A stretch of 64,000 nucleotides of DNA, from positions 211,223-275,222 of the forward strand of contig NZ_JBDKXB010000004.1 in assembly GCF_041197575.1 (NCBI RefSeq). Direction: 5' to 3'. The translations under genes were made by a program, and so were the position numbers. This document shows positions 43,556 to 51,030 of this stretch, in pieces. Position 1 is the stretch's first letter, and each line of letters starts with the position of its first letter. Below the pieces are notes generated by a model. It was given only the letters and a program-made list of their open reading frames with translations. It did no database searches and was not told the DNA's origin. This stretch comes from Thioalkalicoccus limnaeus. GTDB taxonomy: Bacteria > Pseudomonadota > Gammaproteobacteria > Chromatiales > Chromatiaceae.

Positions 43556-44506
43556 GTGATCGAAGCTACGAGGTCGGGGGTCGATTCGGGGATCTGGGAT
43601 CGTTACGAGGAAAGCTTCTTCGGTCGCATGCGGGGCAACCTGGATCGCGACGACTTCACCGAGTACCGTGGTCGCCGTCGCACGGCTGATAACGAAATCG
43701 TTGGCTGCTCGCGGGTCTTTCGCGGCCCGAAGCTCGATCGGGTCATGGTCAATCGCTACAGCCTGAAACCCGGGCGGGGCGGGCTGGTGATCTTCGCTTA
43801 CCCGCGTGTGGAGTACGCGATCCCCTCGTTCCTGCTGCACATCGGCGGCCTCCCTCCAGAACGCACGCTGGCGATCATGGATCTGGCGCCCTGTTCTCCG
43901 ACATTGGACATGGGCCCGTTCGCACGCGTGGCCGAGACGCATCGCGCCGACCTGAATCTACCCGACACCCGGCTCGATTGGCTGCGTCAGGTCACGTCGC
44001 CGCACCTGTTGCACTGCGCCTTTCAGCCGCTCGATCCGGAGCGTTTTCTCGCGACCTTCACCGAGACGATCGAGGTCTGGTGTTCGGCCTACATCGAGCC
44101 GGCCGCGCGCGATGACCAAGCGCTGTCGGTCCAGGCCCGGCGCGATGCCATCCTGGCGATGAAAGAGATCCTGTTCAGGAACGATCCGGCCTTTCCGGTG
44201 TTCACGCGGGCCTTCGGGCAGGCCATGTCCGATGTGCTGGCCGAAGCCGCCTTTGGCGGCGATCCCGGGCTCGCGGTCGCGCAAGCGGCGGAGCCCTTGC
44301 CGACACCCGGGAGCTGGGTCAACAAGAAACTCGGGGTCAGTTGGAATGCCGACGCCCAAGAGCGCGTGCACGAGGCCCCGGCCTTCTTGCGGCCGATGAT
44401 CCGTCGCATCATCGAGAAGGAGGCGGTCAAGGAGGGGTTGACGGTCGCCACCGTCGAGTTGGTCAAACGCTGCGAAAAGAAATACCGCAGTCGCATGGAG
44501 CTCTAG
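43556..44506 (+). CDS. Bilin-reductase-like protein with PCP_red tail
   Basis: A 316-residue two-part protein. Residues 1-250 show the pattern of ferredoxin-dependent bilin reductases (PcyA/PebA family): LVIFAYPRVEYAIPSFLLHIGG followed by AIMDLAPCSPT, and the C-terminal helix pair ARRDAILAMKEILFRNDPAFPVFTRAFGQAMSDVL. Residues 270-310 (WNADAQERVHEAPAFLRPM...IEKEAVKEGLTVATVELV) match the small PCP_red module found at the end of light-independent protochlorophyllide reductase subunits. No bilin operon or haem oxygenase is nearby. A reductase acting on a bilin or (bacterio)chlorophyll intermediate is plausible. It is divergent from lexA. Confidence 0.7.
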   Translation: MIEATRSGVDSGIWDRYEESFFGRMRGNLDRDDFTEYRGRRRTADNEIVGCSRVFRGPKLDRVMVNRYSLKPGRGGLVIFAYPRVEYAIPSFLLHIGGLPPERTLAIMDLAPCSPTLDMGPFARVAETHRADLNLPDTRLDWLRQVTSPHLLHCAFQPLDPERFLATFTETIEVWCSAYIEPAARDDQALSVQARRDAILAMKEILFRNDPAFPVFTRAFGQAMSDVLAEAAFGGDPGLAVAQAAEPLPTPGSWVNKKLGVSWNADAQERVHEAPAFLRPMIRRIIEKEAVKEGLTVATVELVKRCEKKYRSRMEL

Positions 44507-44522
44507 CGGCCTGTCGGAGGCT

Positions 44523-45071
44523 TCACGAGGGCCTCGAGGACTCCGCCTCGCCGTCATCGGGTTCGGCCGCTCGCCGGGGACCCTTCAGACGGGCGTCCGT
44601 CGGTGGGATCGCCTGGCCCAGCACGCGGCCCAGCAGGGCTTTGGAGCGCTGGGCGATCAGCTCGGGTGACAGCCGGCGCTCCCGGAACAGCACGGCCTGC
44701 AGGGTGTCCCGATCCTGAAACAGGATCTCCGCCGGGGTCGGGCCAAAGGCGTGGCCGACGCTCACGCGTGCGATCCGGCCTAGGTTCACCCCGCGCCCGT
44801 CGTCAAGCAGGATGCAGTGGGGAGCGAGTCCGCGTACCGGGTCCGGTCGGGGGAAATCCACCACCCCCAGCAGCACGTAGGGCCTGTCGCTGATGCGCAC
44901 GCCGAGCTGCATGTCGCTCGCGTCGAGTTCGGCGATGTAGACGGTCTCACCCACCGCCGCTCGCAGCCGCTTCACCTGCCGGCTATAGTCGGGTGACGGC
45001 CACAGCCGGCTCCCCGCCGCGTCGTCGTCCACGGGGATCGCGGGGGCTGGCAGCTGCGGCTCGTGGCTCAC
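44523..45071 (-). CDS. Uncharacterised protein after cysteine desulfurase remnant
   Basis: A 182-residue protein whose GTG start overlaps the stop of the damaged cysteine desulfurase gene. The body looks like a beta-rich soluble domain (VGETVYIAELDASDMQLGVRISDRPYVLLGVVDF, HCILLDDGRGVNLGRIARVSVG), then a helical C-terminus (RDTLQAVLFRERRLSPELIAQRSKALLGRVLG). No family recognised. Its final codons (IPPTDARLKGPRR) lie in one copy of the 38-bp inverted repeat, so the native C-terminus may have been altered. It is convergent with the bilin-reductase-like gene, 16 bases away. Confidence 0.6.
   Translation of the reverse strand: MSHEPQLPAPAIPVDDDAAGSRLWPSPDYSRQVKRLRAAVGETVYIAELDASDMQLGVRISDRPYVLLGVVDFPRPDPVRGLAPHCILLDDGRGVNLGRIARVSVGHAFGPTPAEILFQDRDTLQAVLFRERRLSPELIAQRSKALLGRVLGQAIPPTDARLKGPRRAAEPDDGEAESSRPS
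44567..44604. repeat. 38-bp inverted repeat, copy A
   Basis: This segment is the exact reverse complement of 45254-45291. Copy A lies in the last codons of the 182-residue gene. The match stops abruptly on both sides. Together the copies flank 649 bases containing the desulfurase 3' end and most of the 182-codon gene. Confidence 0.9.
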
Positions 45072-45791
45072 GGCGCCGTTTTGCCTGCCAGGGCCGTCCA
45101 GGCCGCTGTCAGGGCATTGGCGGCGCGGGCCACGTCGTCGGCCGTGGTGGGCTCCCCCACGCTGAGGCGCACCGCGCCCCGGGCCTGTTCCGGGGACACC
45201 CCCATCGCGGCGAGCACTCCGCTCACCGAATCGCCTACTTCGTGGCAGGCGGAACCGACGGACGCCCGTCTGAAGGGTCCCCGGCGAGCGGGCGAGCGCC
45301 GCCAGCTCGGCGATGGGCTGAAGGGTGCCGACCTCGTTGTTGGCGTGCATGACGGACACCAGCAGGGTGTCGTCGCGGAGTGCGACGGCCAGGTCCGAGT
45401 GAGAGACGCGGCCGGCCTCGTCGACCGGCAGCACCGTCACCACCCACCCCTGCGCCGCCAGGTGCGCCATCGGCCGCGCGACGGCCGGATGCTCGACGGC
45501 ACTGGTGATGAGATGCCGGCCGCGCCCCCGGAGCGCCAGGGCCACGCCGAGGATGGCAAGATTGTTGCCCTCGGTGGCGCAGCCGGTGAAGACCATCTCC
45601 CGGGGTGCGGCGCCAATCAGGGCCGCCACCTGTCCCCGCGCCCGCGTCACCGCGTGCTGCGCCTCCCGGCCGTAGGCATGGCTGGAGGACGGATTGCCGA
45701 AGTGCTCGCGCAGATAGGGCAGCACGGCCTCCAGCACCTCGGGTGCGACCGGCGTGGTGGCGTTGTAGTCGAGGTAGATTGGACGGGTCAA
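45068..45791 (-). pseudogene. Cysteine desulfurase with internal deletion
   Basis: The TTG at 45791 starts a good NifS/IscS-like N-terminus: IYLDYNATTPVAPEVLEAVLPYLREHFGNPSS, FTGCATEGNNLAI, HPAVARPMAHL and SVMHANNEVGTLQPIAELAALA. After about 167 residues the sequence enters the inverted-repeat copy B. The C-terminal part then continues in another frame (ACHEVGDSVSGVLAAMG, ARGAVRLSVGEPTTADDVARAANAL) to a stop at 45068. The middle, about 130-150 residues including the PLP lysine region and active-site loop, is missing. It cannot encode an active desulfurase. The start overlaps the stop of a Cys/Met PLP-enzyme remnant (TTGA). Confidence 0.8.
45254..45291. repeat. 38-bp inverted repeat, copy B
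   Basis: This segment is the exact reverse complement of 44567-44604. Copy B sits precisely at the junction of the deletion in the cysteine desulfurase remnant, replacing the missing middle of that gene and causing the frame change. Confidence 0.9.
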
Positions 45792-45853
45792 CGCAGTGCC
45801 TCGGTCAGATCGGCGATCAGGTCCTCGGGATCCTCAAGCCCGATCTCGTTTCG
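45788..45853 (-). pseudogene. C-terminal scrap of a Cys/Met-metabolism PLP enzyme
   Basis: The last 21 codons before the desulfurase start read RNEIGLEDPEDLIADLTEALR. This matches the extreme C-terminus of the cystathionine gamma-lyase/O-acetylhomoserine sulfhydrylase family (usual form: S-(V/I)-G-(L/I)-E-x2-x-D-L-I-x-D-L). The rest of the gene is absent; upstream is only a short unrelated stretch before the DsrE-like gene. It suggests that an operon of a PLP Cys/Met enzyme followed by a desulfurase once stood here. Confidence 0.6.
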
Positions 45854-45889
45854 TTGTCCTCTGGCGGGGGACGGCATTGCCGTCGACGC

Positions 45890-46234
45890 TCAAAACACCA
45901 GCAGCTGGTCCGCCGCCAGGGTCCGCTCGACCAGCTCGTCCATGGTGCTGCGCCGCGCCCCCTCGATCAGCTCCGCGTCGCCGATGCCGCGGGCGTCCAG
46001 GCAGGTGCCGCAAAGCAGCACCTCGCCGGTGCGCAGGATCGACTTCGTCATCAGTTCGAGATTGTAGTAGCCCTGGGGCACCTTCTGTCCGGTCTTGGCG
46101 CAGGCCACGGCGTCGGCCATCAGGAACACGGTGACTTCTGCCCCCTTGCCGGCAACGGCCTTGGCCAGGCGCAGACCGTTGAAGCTGCGTTCGGTACCGT
46201 AGGGGGGATCGTTGAGGATGAACAGGGCCTTCAT
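45890..46234 (-). CDS. DsrE-family sulfur-relay-like protein
   Basis: A 114-residue small protein of the DsrE/YchN fold: MKALFILNDPPYGTERSFNGLRLAKA at the start, then VTVFLMADAVACAKTGQ, YNLELMTKSIL, and VLLCGTCLDARG with a cysteine pair in the position where sulfur-carrying relatives have their reactive cysteine. It probably binds or transfers sulfane sulfur, in keeping with the adjacent cysteine desulfurase remnant. It appears intact, although its neighbours on both sides are degraded. Confidence 0.85.
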   Translation of the reverse strand: MKALFILNDPPYGTERSFNGLRLAKAVAGKGAEVTVFLMADAVACAKTGQKVPQGYYNLELMTKSILRTGEVLLCGTCLDARGIGDAELIEGARRSTMDELVERTLAADQLLVF

Positions 46235-46322
46235 GTGGCAACTCCGATTTCAGGTTTGGGGTTGGTGTCAAGTTTTGGGGGTGGCGTCTTCAACTGGCCA
46301 GCCGTTGGCCAGCCTGGCGCGG

Positions 46323-46547
46323 TCATGCCGCCCCGGATAATGTGCACCTCGCCGCGGCTGGGAAGATGAGGCGCAGCAGAGGGGTGTTGAGCACCACCAG
46401 GCCGTTGTTGCTGCCCCAGCGCAGGGTCTTGGAGACAATCAGCGCCCGCCGCGGGGCTGCGAGCTCCCACAGGGCCATGAGGACGAAGACGCCGATGAAG
46501 GTGCCGAGGCGGATGGCGGCTTCGTGGGTTTCGACGAAACTCCCCAT
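46323..46547 (-). pseudogene. Truncated sterol-desaturase-like membrane protein
   Basis: From the ATG at 46547 the product MGSFVETHEAAIRLGTFIGVF...LMALWELAAPRRAL...LVVLNTPLLRLIFPAAA matches the first 60 or so residues of bacterial sterol desaturase/fatty acid hydroxylase family proteins, including the ALWELAAPRR motif. It then changes to unrelated sequence and stops within ten codons. The histidine-box catalytic part is absent. It is therefore a 3'-truncated remnant. A small CTGGCCA/TGGCCAG hairpin lies just downstream (46294-46312). Confidence 0.7.
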
Positions 46548-46977
46548 GAACGGGCTCTCCCGGTGCGGATCTGACGACGGGATGCTGGCAGATCCCTCGG
46601 GAATATTCAACCCATAGGTTGATTGTATGCTCCTTGACTGCGCGCTCGGACCCCTCGCCAACAGGTCGCCCTGGATGCGCCGCGACCGGACATTGCGCTT
46701 CGTGAGCATCAGCACAACTTAACGCGCAATAGGCGGCCGAAGCGCTCGCATCGTCAGGCCATCCTGGCCGGATGGGTCAGGGCTCGCAGCCCAGGCTGCG
46801 CCGCAGCCCGCGCTTTTCTTGCTCCGGGGGAACCCTTGTCAGCGTTGGGCGATCACCCGCTTTCGCGTGCGAGGGACGGCTGCAACCGCGGTCACCGAGT
46901 GCCCCGGGCGGCTGGTCGCGAGCCCTCGGATCGCACGACAGTCAATGGCGGTCGCCGGCCGGATCGGAGGTGAGCTC

Positions 46978-48204
46978 GTGGCGGTAGAGCAGATCGATGG
47001 CCGACCCCGGATCGGCGACGTGGGCGACGTCTTCAAGGCGTTCCTCAAGCTTGGTTTGACGTCCTTCGGCGGTCCCATCGCCCACCTCGGCTACTTCCGC
47101 GACGAGCTGGTGCTGCGCCGCAAATGGCTTTCCGAGGCGGCCTATGCGGATCTGGTCGCCCTGTGCCAGTTCCTGCCCGGTCCGGCGAGCAGCCAGGTGG
47201 GGTTCGCGTTGGGGTTCCTGCGTGGGGGCCTGCCCGGCGCCCTGGTCGCCTGGGCCGCCTTCACATTGCCGTCGGTTGCCCTGCTCCTGGCGTTTGCATA
47301 CGGCGCGGCGGCCTTCGGCGGCCCGCTCGGCCAGGACCTGCTGCACGGCCTCAAGCTGGTGGCCGTGGCGATCGTGGCCCATGCGGTCTGGGGGATGGCG
47401 CGTGTGCTGGCGCCGGACCGGCAACGGGCGACGATTGCCCTGGGTGCCGTGCTGATCCTGGCATTCGTACCCAGCGCATTGGGCCAGATCGCGGCCATCC
47501 TCGCTGGCGCCGTCGCCGGGACCCTGTGGTGCCGCCGGGTGGATGACGGCGGGGCGGCGCGGCTACCGGTCGTGATTTCGCGGCGTTCGGGGATCTTGCT
47601 CCTCGCCGCCTTTTTCCTCCTGCTGCTCGGGCTGCCCGCGGCCGTCGCCCTGTGGTCTGCGCCGGGGCTCGCGCTGTTCGAGGTCTTCTACCGGGCGGGC
47701 GCGCTGGTATTCGGCGGCGGGCACGTGGTGCTGCCCCTGCTCGAGGCGCGCTTGGTGGACCCCGGCTGGGTGAGTGCGGACGCCTTTCTCGCCGGCTATG
47801 GCGCGGCCCAGGCCGTTCCTGGCCCGCTATTCACCTTTGCTGCCTATCTCGGTGCGATCGCCGAGCCGGGCCCCGATGGGGTCCTCGGAGCTGCGATCGC
47901 GTTGTTCGGCATCTTTTTGCCGGGCATGCTGCTGTTGATGGGGGTGCTGCCGTTCTGGGACCGTCTGCGTCGGGATGCACGTATGGGGGCCGCCATGGCC
48001 GGCACCAACGCCGCGGTGGTCGGTATCCTGGGCGCAGCCCTCTACCAGCCGGTGTGGACGAGCGCGGTGGCCTCGTCTGCCGATTTCGCCCTCGCGCTGA
48101 CGGCCTTCGTTCTGCTCGCCGCGTGGAAGGCGCCGCCCTGGCTCGTTGTGCTGGTGACAGTGATCGCCGCGGTGGCGCTCGGCCTCGTCGCGCGATTCGG
48201 ATGA
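46978..48204 (+). CDS. chrA: Chromate transporter ChrA (long-chain type)
   Basis: A 408-residue inner-membrane protein with two homologous CHR halves. Motifs: VFKAFLKLGLTSFGGPIAHLGYFRDELV, CQFLPGPASSQVGFALGFLRGG, and in the second half ALVFGGGHVVLPLLEARLV and GYGAAQAVPGPLFTFAAYLG. ChrA exports chromate. The GTG at 46978 is preferred over the ATG at 46945 because GGAGG lies seven bases before it. It is followed, about 270 bases on, by an ArsR-rhodanese gene on the same strand. Confidence 0.93.
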   Translation: MAVEQIDGRPRIGDVGDVFKAFLKLGLTSFGGPIAHLGYFRDELVLRRKWLSEAAYADLVALCQFLPGPASSQVGFALGFLRGGLPGALVAWAAFTLPSVALLLAFAYGAAAFGGPLGQDLLHGLKLVAVAIVAHAVWGMARVLAPDRQRATIALGAVLILAFVPSALGQIAAILAGAVAGTLWCRRVDDGGAARLPVVISRRSGILLLAAFFLLLLGLPAAVALWSAPGLALFEVFYRAGALVFGGGHVVLPLLEARLVDPGWVSADAFLAGYGAAQAVPGPLFTFAAYLGAIAEPGPDGVLGAAIALFGIFLPGMLLLMGVLPFWDRLRRDARMGAAMAGTNAAVVGILGAALYQPVWTSAVASSADFALALTAFVLLAAWKAPPWLVVLVTVIAAVALGLVARFG

Positions 48205-48475
48205 GCGTCACGGGACCGGCGTGTCCGCGGGCAGATCGCGCGTCTGCTTCCCGATCCGATGCGATCCGGGCCGGGGCGCAGAACTCCGTTCCGCCCAGGG
48301 TGCGCAGGATGAAGCGTCCCTAGGAGTCGATCACGACGCGGATCGGCACGGTAGCCGTCCCGCTTACTTCGATAGGGGGTCTGCCGGACGGCTCGGGGGC
48401 AGCCTATACTGACCGCCCGCCCCGGTGAGCTTCAGCCCGGGCGTCGAGCGTGATCCCGACGGGAGGTTACCGGAC

Positions 48476-49144
48476 ATGGCACAGTCCCCGGGCCCCAAGC
48501 AGGCCCTGTTCGAGCAGCTCGCAGTCATCGCCCGGGCCCTGGGCAGTGCCCCGCGGCTGGAATTGCTGGATTTCCTCGCCCAGGGTGAACGCAGCGTGGA
48601 AGAGCTGGCTGCGGCCTCCGGCCTGTCCCTCGCCAACACCTCCAAGCATCTGCAGCACCTGAAGGCGTCGGGGCTGGTGCAGGCGCGTCGGGCCGGAAAG
48701 CACATCCACTATCGGCTGGGGGACGAGCAGGTCGTCGACGCCGTGGCGGCGCTTCGCCGCCTCGCCGCGGCCCACCTGGAGCGAGTGGATGCCCTGGTTG
48801 CCAGCTATCTCACCAGCCGAGACGCGCTGGAGCCCGTGCCCGCGGGCGATTTGCTGGCCAGGGCCCGGGACGGCCTGGTCACTGTCATCGACGTCCGTCC
48901 CCCGGAGGAGTACGCCCAGGGGCACATCCCGGGGGCCATCAACATCCCCCTGGAACGGCTGGAGGGCGACCTCGCGAAGCTGCTGCCCACCGAGCGGGAG
49001 GTCGTCGCCTACTGCCGAGGGCCCTGGTGCGTCCTGTCCTTCGAGGCGGTCGCACGCCTGCGGCGCGCCGGTCTCGCGGCCCGCCGGCTCGAAGATGGCC
49101 TCCCGGAATGGCGGCGGGCCGGGTTGCCGGTCGCTTCTGATTGA
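48476..49144 (+). CDS. ArsR-type regulator fused to rhodanese domain
   Basis: A 222-residue fusion, started at the ATG at 48476 behind GGGAGG. Residues 10-95 are an ArsR winged helix (LGSAPRLELLDFLAQGERSVEELAAASGLSLANTSKHLQHLKASGLV). Residues 120-215 are a rhodanese domain with the active-site loop CRGPWCVLS. Such fusions may sense sulfane sulfur or metal stress through the rhodanese cysteine. The position after chrA suggests it regulates chromate export or its own sulfur genes. Bases 48205-48475 show no gene. Confidence 0.92.
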   Translation: MAQSPGPKQALFEQLAVIARALGSAPRLELLDFLAQGERSVEELAAASGLSLANTSKHLQHLKASGLVQARRAGKHIHYRLGDEQVVDAVAALRRLAAAHLERVDALVASYLTSRDALEPVPAGDLLARARDGLVTVIDVRPPEEYAQGHIPGAINIPLERLEGDLAKLLPTEREVVAYCRGPWCVLSFEAVARLRRAGLAARRLEDGLPEWRRAGLPVASD

Positions 49145-49189
49145 GATTCGGGTGGTACCGGCCTAGCCAGGCGGGAAGCCTGATGGACC

Positions 49190-50449
49190 TTATGACAGGA
49201 TGCCGACGACGGCGCCAGTCATCAGGGTCGCGAGCGTGCCGCCGAATACGGCTTTGAGACCCAGGCCGACGATCTCGCTTCGGCGTTCCGGTGCCATGGC
49301 GCCCAGGCCGCCGATCATGATCCCGAGGCTGCCGAGGTTCGCGAAGCCACACAGTGCGTACGTCATGATCAGTCGACTACGGTCGCTCAAGGCTTCTGCG
49401 GGTAGATCGGCGAGGGCGAGGTAGGCGACCAATTCGTTGAGCACCGTCTTGATGCCCATCAGCGAACCGGCGGTGACGGCCTCGGACCAGGGGATGCCGA
49501 TCAGCCACACGGCAGGCGCCAGCAGCCAGCCGAGGAGGCGCTGCGCGGTCAGCGGGGCGCCGGCGACATCGGGCAGCAATCCGAGGGCCTGATTGGCGAG
49601 GCTCACCAGCGCGATCATGACCACCAGCATGGCGATGATGTTGAGCCACAGAGGGATCGCATCGAGAGCGCCGCGGGTGACCGCGTCCATCGCGCTGACG
49701 GAATGTGGTCGCATCTCGGCGCTGACATCCGGCTCCGCGTGTTGTGGCGGCACCAGGACGCCCGCGATCAGCAAGGCGGCGGGGGCGCTGATCAGTGAGG
49801 CCGTCAACAGGTGGCCGAGGGGTTCTTCGATGACGCCTGCGAGAAAACCCGCGTACAACACCATGACGGTGCCGGCGATCGTCGCCATGCCGCAGGTCAT
49901 CAGCGCGAACAGCGCGCTGCGCGACATGCCCAGCAGGTATGGCCGGATCAGCAGCGGCGCCTCGGTCATCCCGACGAACACATTGGCGGCGGCGCCGAGA
50001 CCGACGGGGCCGCCAGTCCCCATCACGCGGCGCAGCAACCAGGCGAATGCGCGTACCAGCCAGGGCAGGATCCGCCAATGGAAGAGCAGGGCCGACAGGG
50101 CGCTGATCACCAGGATCAGCGGGAGGGCGCGGAAGGCCAGCACGAAGCTGTTCTGCGGATAGCGCTCATCGAACGGTGCCGCGCCCCCGCCGAGGTATCC
50201 GAAGACCAACTCGGTGCCATCTTGCGTCGCCGTCTGTAGGGCCACGACGAAGTCATTGAGAACGAGAAAGGCCTGTTGCAGCGGTGATAGTTTCAGCAGG
50301 ACCAAAGCGATCAGGAACTGAAGCGTCAGCCCGGCCAGGATCAGCCTGGGGCGGACCCGGCCACGCTCCTCGCTGAACACCCAGGCGATGCCGATCAGCA
50401 CGATCAGCCCGAACGAGGCCTGCAGAACCAGTGTCAGGTTTTCGCTCAT
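49190..50449 (-). CDS. Concentrative nucleoside transporter (NupC/CNT family)
   Basis: A 419-residue inner-membrane symporter with about ten helices. CNT motifs: VFGYLGGGAAPF, FRALPLILVISALSALLFHW, GLGAAANVFVGMTEAPLLIRPYL, TCGMATIAGTVMVLYAGFL, and GIKTVLNELVAYLAL followed by YALCGFANLGSLGIMIGGLGAMAPER. It imports nucleosides with protons or sodium. It is convergent with the ArsR-rhodanese gene. An intrinsic terminator and a GC-rich structured region precede it. Confidence 0.94.
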   Translation of the reverse strand: MSENLTLVLQASFGLIVLIGIAWVFSEERGRVRPRLILAGLTLQFLIALVLLKLSPLQQAFLVLNDFVVALQTATQDGTELVFGYLGGGAAPFDERYPQNSFVLAFRALPLILVISALSALLFHWRILPWLVRAFAWLLRRVMGTGGPVGLGAAANVFVGMTEAPLLIRPYLLGMSRSALFALMTCGMATIAGTVMVLYAGFLAGVIEEPLGHLLTASLISAPAALLIAGVLVPPQHAEPDVSAEMRPHSVSAMDAVTRGALDAIPLWLNIIAMLVVMIALVSLANQALGLLPDVAGAPLTAQRLLGWLLAPAVWLIGIPWSEAVTAGSLMGIKTVLNELVAYLALADLPAEALSDRSRLIMTYALCGFANLGSLGIMIGGLGAMAPERRSEIVGLGLKAVFGGTLATLMTGAVVGILS

Positions 50450-50702
50450 CGGGGTCCGAATCAGGGTCCGAGTGGTTGGTCTTCGTGGTCAAGGCCAGTG
50501 TCGGGCCGCCGATTTCCCGCTGACATCGGCGCAAGCGAAGAGACCGCGGTCAGGACGGACGCTGTCCGGAACCTCGCCAGGTCGCCGGCGAGCGGGGGAT
50601 GCCCGTGACCGGCGGCGTGCGCGATCCGTCGGGTTGTGACCGACGCCGTTCGTCGCGCTGGCGGCGGCAGAAGGTCGCGCGGCTCAGCGGTGTCGATCGA
50701 AC

Positions 50703-50740
50703 GCAAAAAGAAGCCCCGCTGCCTGGGGAGGGCAGCGGGG
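50703..50740 (-). terminator. Intrinsic terminator on minus strand
   Basis: On the minus strand a 10-bp stem, CCCCGCTGCC with GGCAGCGGGG (loop of seven), is followed by CTTCTTTTTGCG. This is a good Rho-independent terminator. It lies between the end of the UDP-glucose dehydrogenase gene and the nucleoside transporter, terminating the former or a short intervening transcript. Confidence 0.75.
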
Positions 50741-51030
50741 AAATGGATTCCCCGGCTGGGGCGGCCGGGAAACAGGGAGCCCCGCGGGGGAGGGGGATTC
50801 CGCGTGACTCCGCAGTCGTTGGCCTTCGCACTAGGTGAGAGTTGCGACCGACGAAAAAGTTCAGCGATTTTGTCGGTCTTGATACGTCGCCCGCGATGAC
50901 GGGACGGGGGCCTATCAAGTCGACCTCTCGGCTTGGCCGCCGAGAAATCCAACTCTCCACGGCTAATGAGAGTGGGGATCGTCACCGCCTAACGCAAATC
51001 TCGGATCTGCGGCCGCCAGCCGATCGTCGG
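50741..51030 (-). other. Structured non-coding stretch, possible small RNA
   Basis: No gene is evident between the UDP-glucose dehydrogenase stop and the terminator. On the minus strand the sequence contains several potential stems: CCGAC/GTCGG enclosing a T-rich loop near 50850-50880, then CCCGGC/GCCGGG-type GC-rich stems near 50745-50800. It could be a long 3' UTR, a leader or a small RNA ending at the terminator. Confidence 0.3.

Noticed and set aside
48205..48475. Possible protein remnant between chrA and the ArsR-rhodanese gene
   Set aside because: A minus-strand reading gives short beta-like stretches interrupted by a stop; too little to assign.
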